DNA of 64,000 nt from GCA-1730015 sp964583825. Its GTDB lineage: Bacteria; Pseudomonadota; Gammaproteobacteria; Granulosicoccales; Granulosicoccaceae. Below are positions 63,575 to 64,000 of this stretch, in pieces; positions within the stretch are counted from its first letter, which is position 1; every line of letters begins with the position of its first letter. Position numbers and translations under genes: made by a program. The stretch lies in assembly GCA_964583825.1 (NCBI GenBank), contig CAZOXM010000007.1, forward strand, positions 14,351 to 78,350, given 5' to 3'. The notes beneath the pieces are model-generated. The model did no database searches, was not told the DNA's origin, and worked only from the letters and a program-made list of their open reading frames with translations.

Positions 63575-63963
63575 TGTACATGCTCGACACGGATACCTGT
63601 AGCTATGTGCTTAAGACGAAATCAAAAAGGTTGCGAAAAAAGTTTGAATCCGAAACCGGTAATATCGCAATTTCCGAGATAGTGCTGGCAGAGTTGCGTT
63701 TTGGTGCCGAGAATCATCCAAGCCGCACAGGTGAAATCCACGATCTGATAGATGACTTTTCCTTGCGGTTGAATGTTATTCCATGGGCAGCATCGTCAAT
63801 ATACGGAGCGCTCCGTGCTCACCTTAAGCAAAGCGGTACCCCAATCGGTAACTTGGATACTTTGATAGCAGCGCATGCATTGCAGCAACAGTTGATACTC
63901 GTGACGAACAACACCAGACATTTCAATCTGGTGCCGGGACTGAAAATTGTTAACTGGTTGTGA
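63574..63963 (+). CDS. vapC: VapC-type PIN-domain ribonuclease toxin
   Basis: This 129-residue PIN-domain protein has the acidic metal-binding residues Asp5 (MLDTD), Glu40 (LAELRFG) and Asp95 (GNLDTLIAA), followed by the family block VTNNTRHF. VapC toxins cleave specific RNAs, often tRNA-fMet or the sarcin-ricin loop, and are held inactive by VapB. It is translationally coupled to vapB. Both genes are complete and lie divergent from the broken P63C-type gene. Confidence 0.92.
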   Translation: MYMLDTDTCSYVLKTKSKRLRKKFESETGNIAISEIVLAELRFGAENHPSRTGEIHDLIDDFSLRLNVIPWAASSIYGALRAHLKQSGTPIGNLDTLIAAHALQQQLILVTNNTRHFNLVPGLKIVNWL

Positions 63964-63967
63964 ATGG

Positions 63968-64000
63968 TGGTTTTGGTTTGTTTCGCCTGCGGTGGGCTTG
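63968..64000. repeat. Right-hand copy of the G-rich repeat (cut by window end)
   Basis: The last 33 bases contain CGCCTGCGGTGGG (63984-63996). They resemble 61781-61813 in the same orientation, including the preceding run of G and T. The copy continues past the window. It gives the accessory island direct repeats on both sides. Confidence 0.6.

Overview
The window looks like a chromosome segment of a free-living, respiratory gammaproteobacterium outside the Enterobacterales. The evidence is gene order. carA-carB-greA-yhbY-rlmE-ftsH-glmM-tpiA-secG-tRNA-Leu, then tRNA-fMet-rimP-nusA-infB-rbfA-truB-rpsO-pnp, is the classic gammaproteobacterial backbone. A complete 14-gene NADH dehydrogenase (nuo) operon sits between the two tRNAs. 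tesA divergent from ybbA-ybbP, and a RelA whose hydrolase half is degenerate, fit the same group. I cannot name a genus. The sequence is a draft scaffold: a 100-N gap lies inside nuoF.

Layout. 1-3866: an overlapping operon of a truncated succinate dehydrogenase-like flavoprotein, the two halves of a class I fumarase-type hydro-lyase and a thiamine-diphosphate enzyme, which looks like a short catabolic pathway. 4156-7767: a large exported protein with six cadherin-like repeats and an esterase domain. 7786-8763: a PLP dehydratase. 8992-19887: carbamoyl-phosphate synthesis, GreA, RNA-modifying and RNA-binding proteins, FtsH, GlmM, TpiA and SecG. 19983-34492: tRNA-Leu(GAG) and nuoA-N. 34516-43997: an initiator tRNA with its own promoter and terminator, then the translation and RNA-decay cluster rimP to pnp, and tadA. 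44243-45047: a STAS/HATPase partner-switching pair. 45064-49261: a slipin/NfeD pair, a HAD phosphatase, an alpha/beta hydrolase and TesA. 49302-54704: YbbA-YbbP and RelA. 54871-61703: a beta-helix surface protein, a 2-hydroxyacid dehydrogenase, two small proteins, a class I glutamine amidotransferase and a TrpB-like enzyme. 62128-63963: an A/T-richer accessory island with a broken P63C-family gene, a two-helix membrane protein and a VapBC toxin-antitoxin pair, bracketed by copies of a G-rich repeat.

Most of the window is housekeeping. The least explained structure is in the intergenic DNA. Two nested inverted-repeat elements (45571-45734 and 47536-47801) share an internal core and TA-flanked ends, and each supplies the TAG stop codon of the gene beside it. 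One of them splits the slipin-nfeD pair. The island at the right edge is the other accessory feature: its repeat border can fold into two competing hairpins, and its P63C gene has lost its start codon and two bases.
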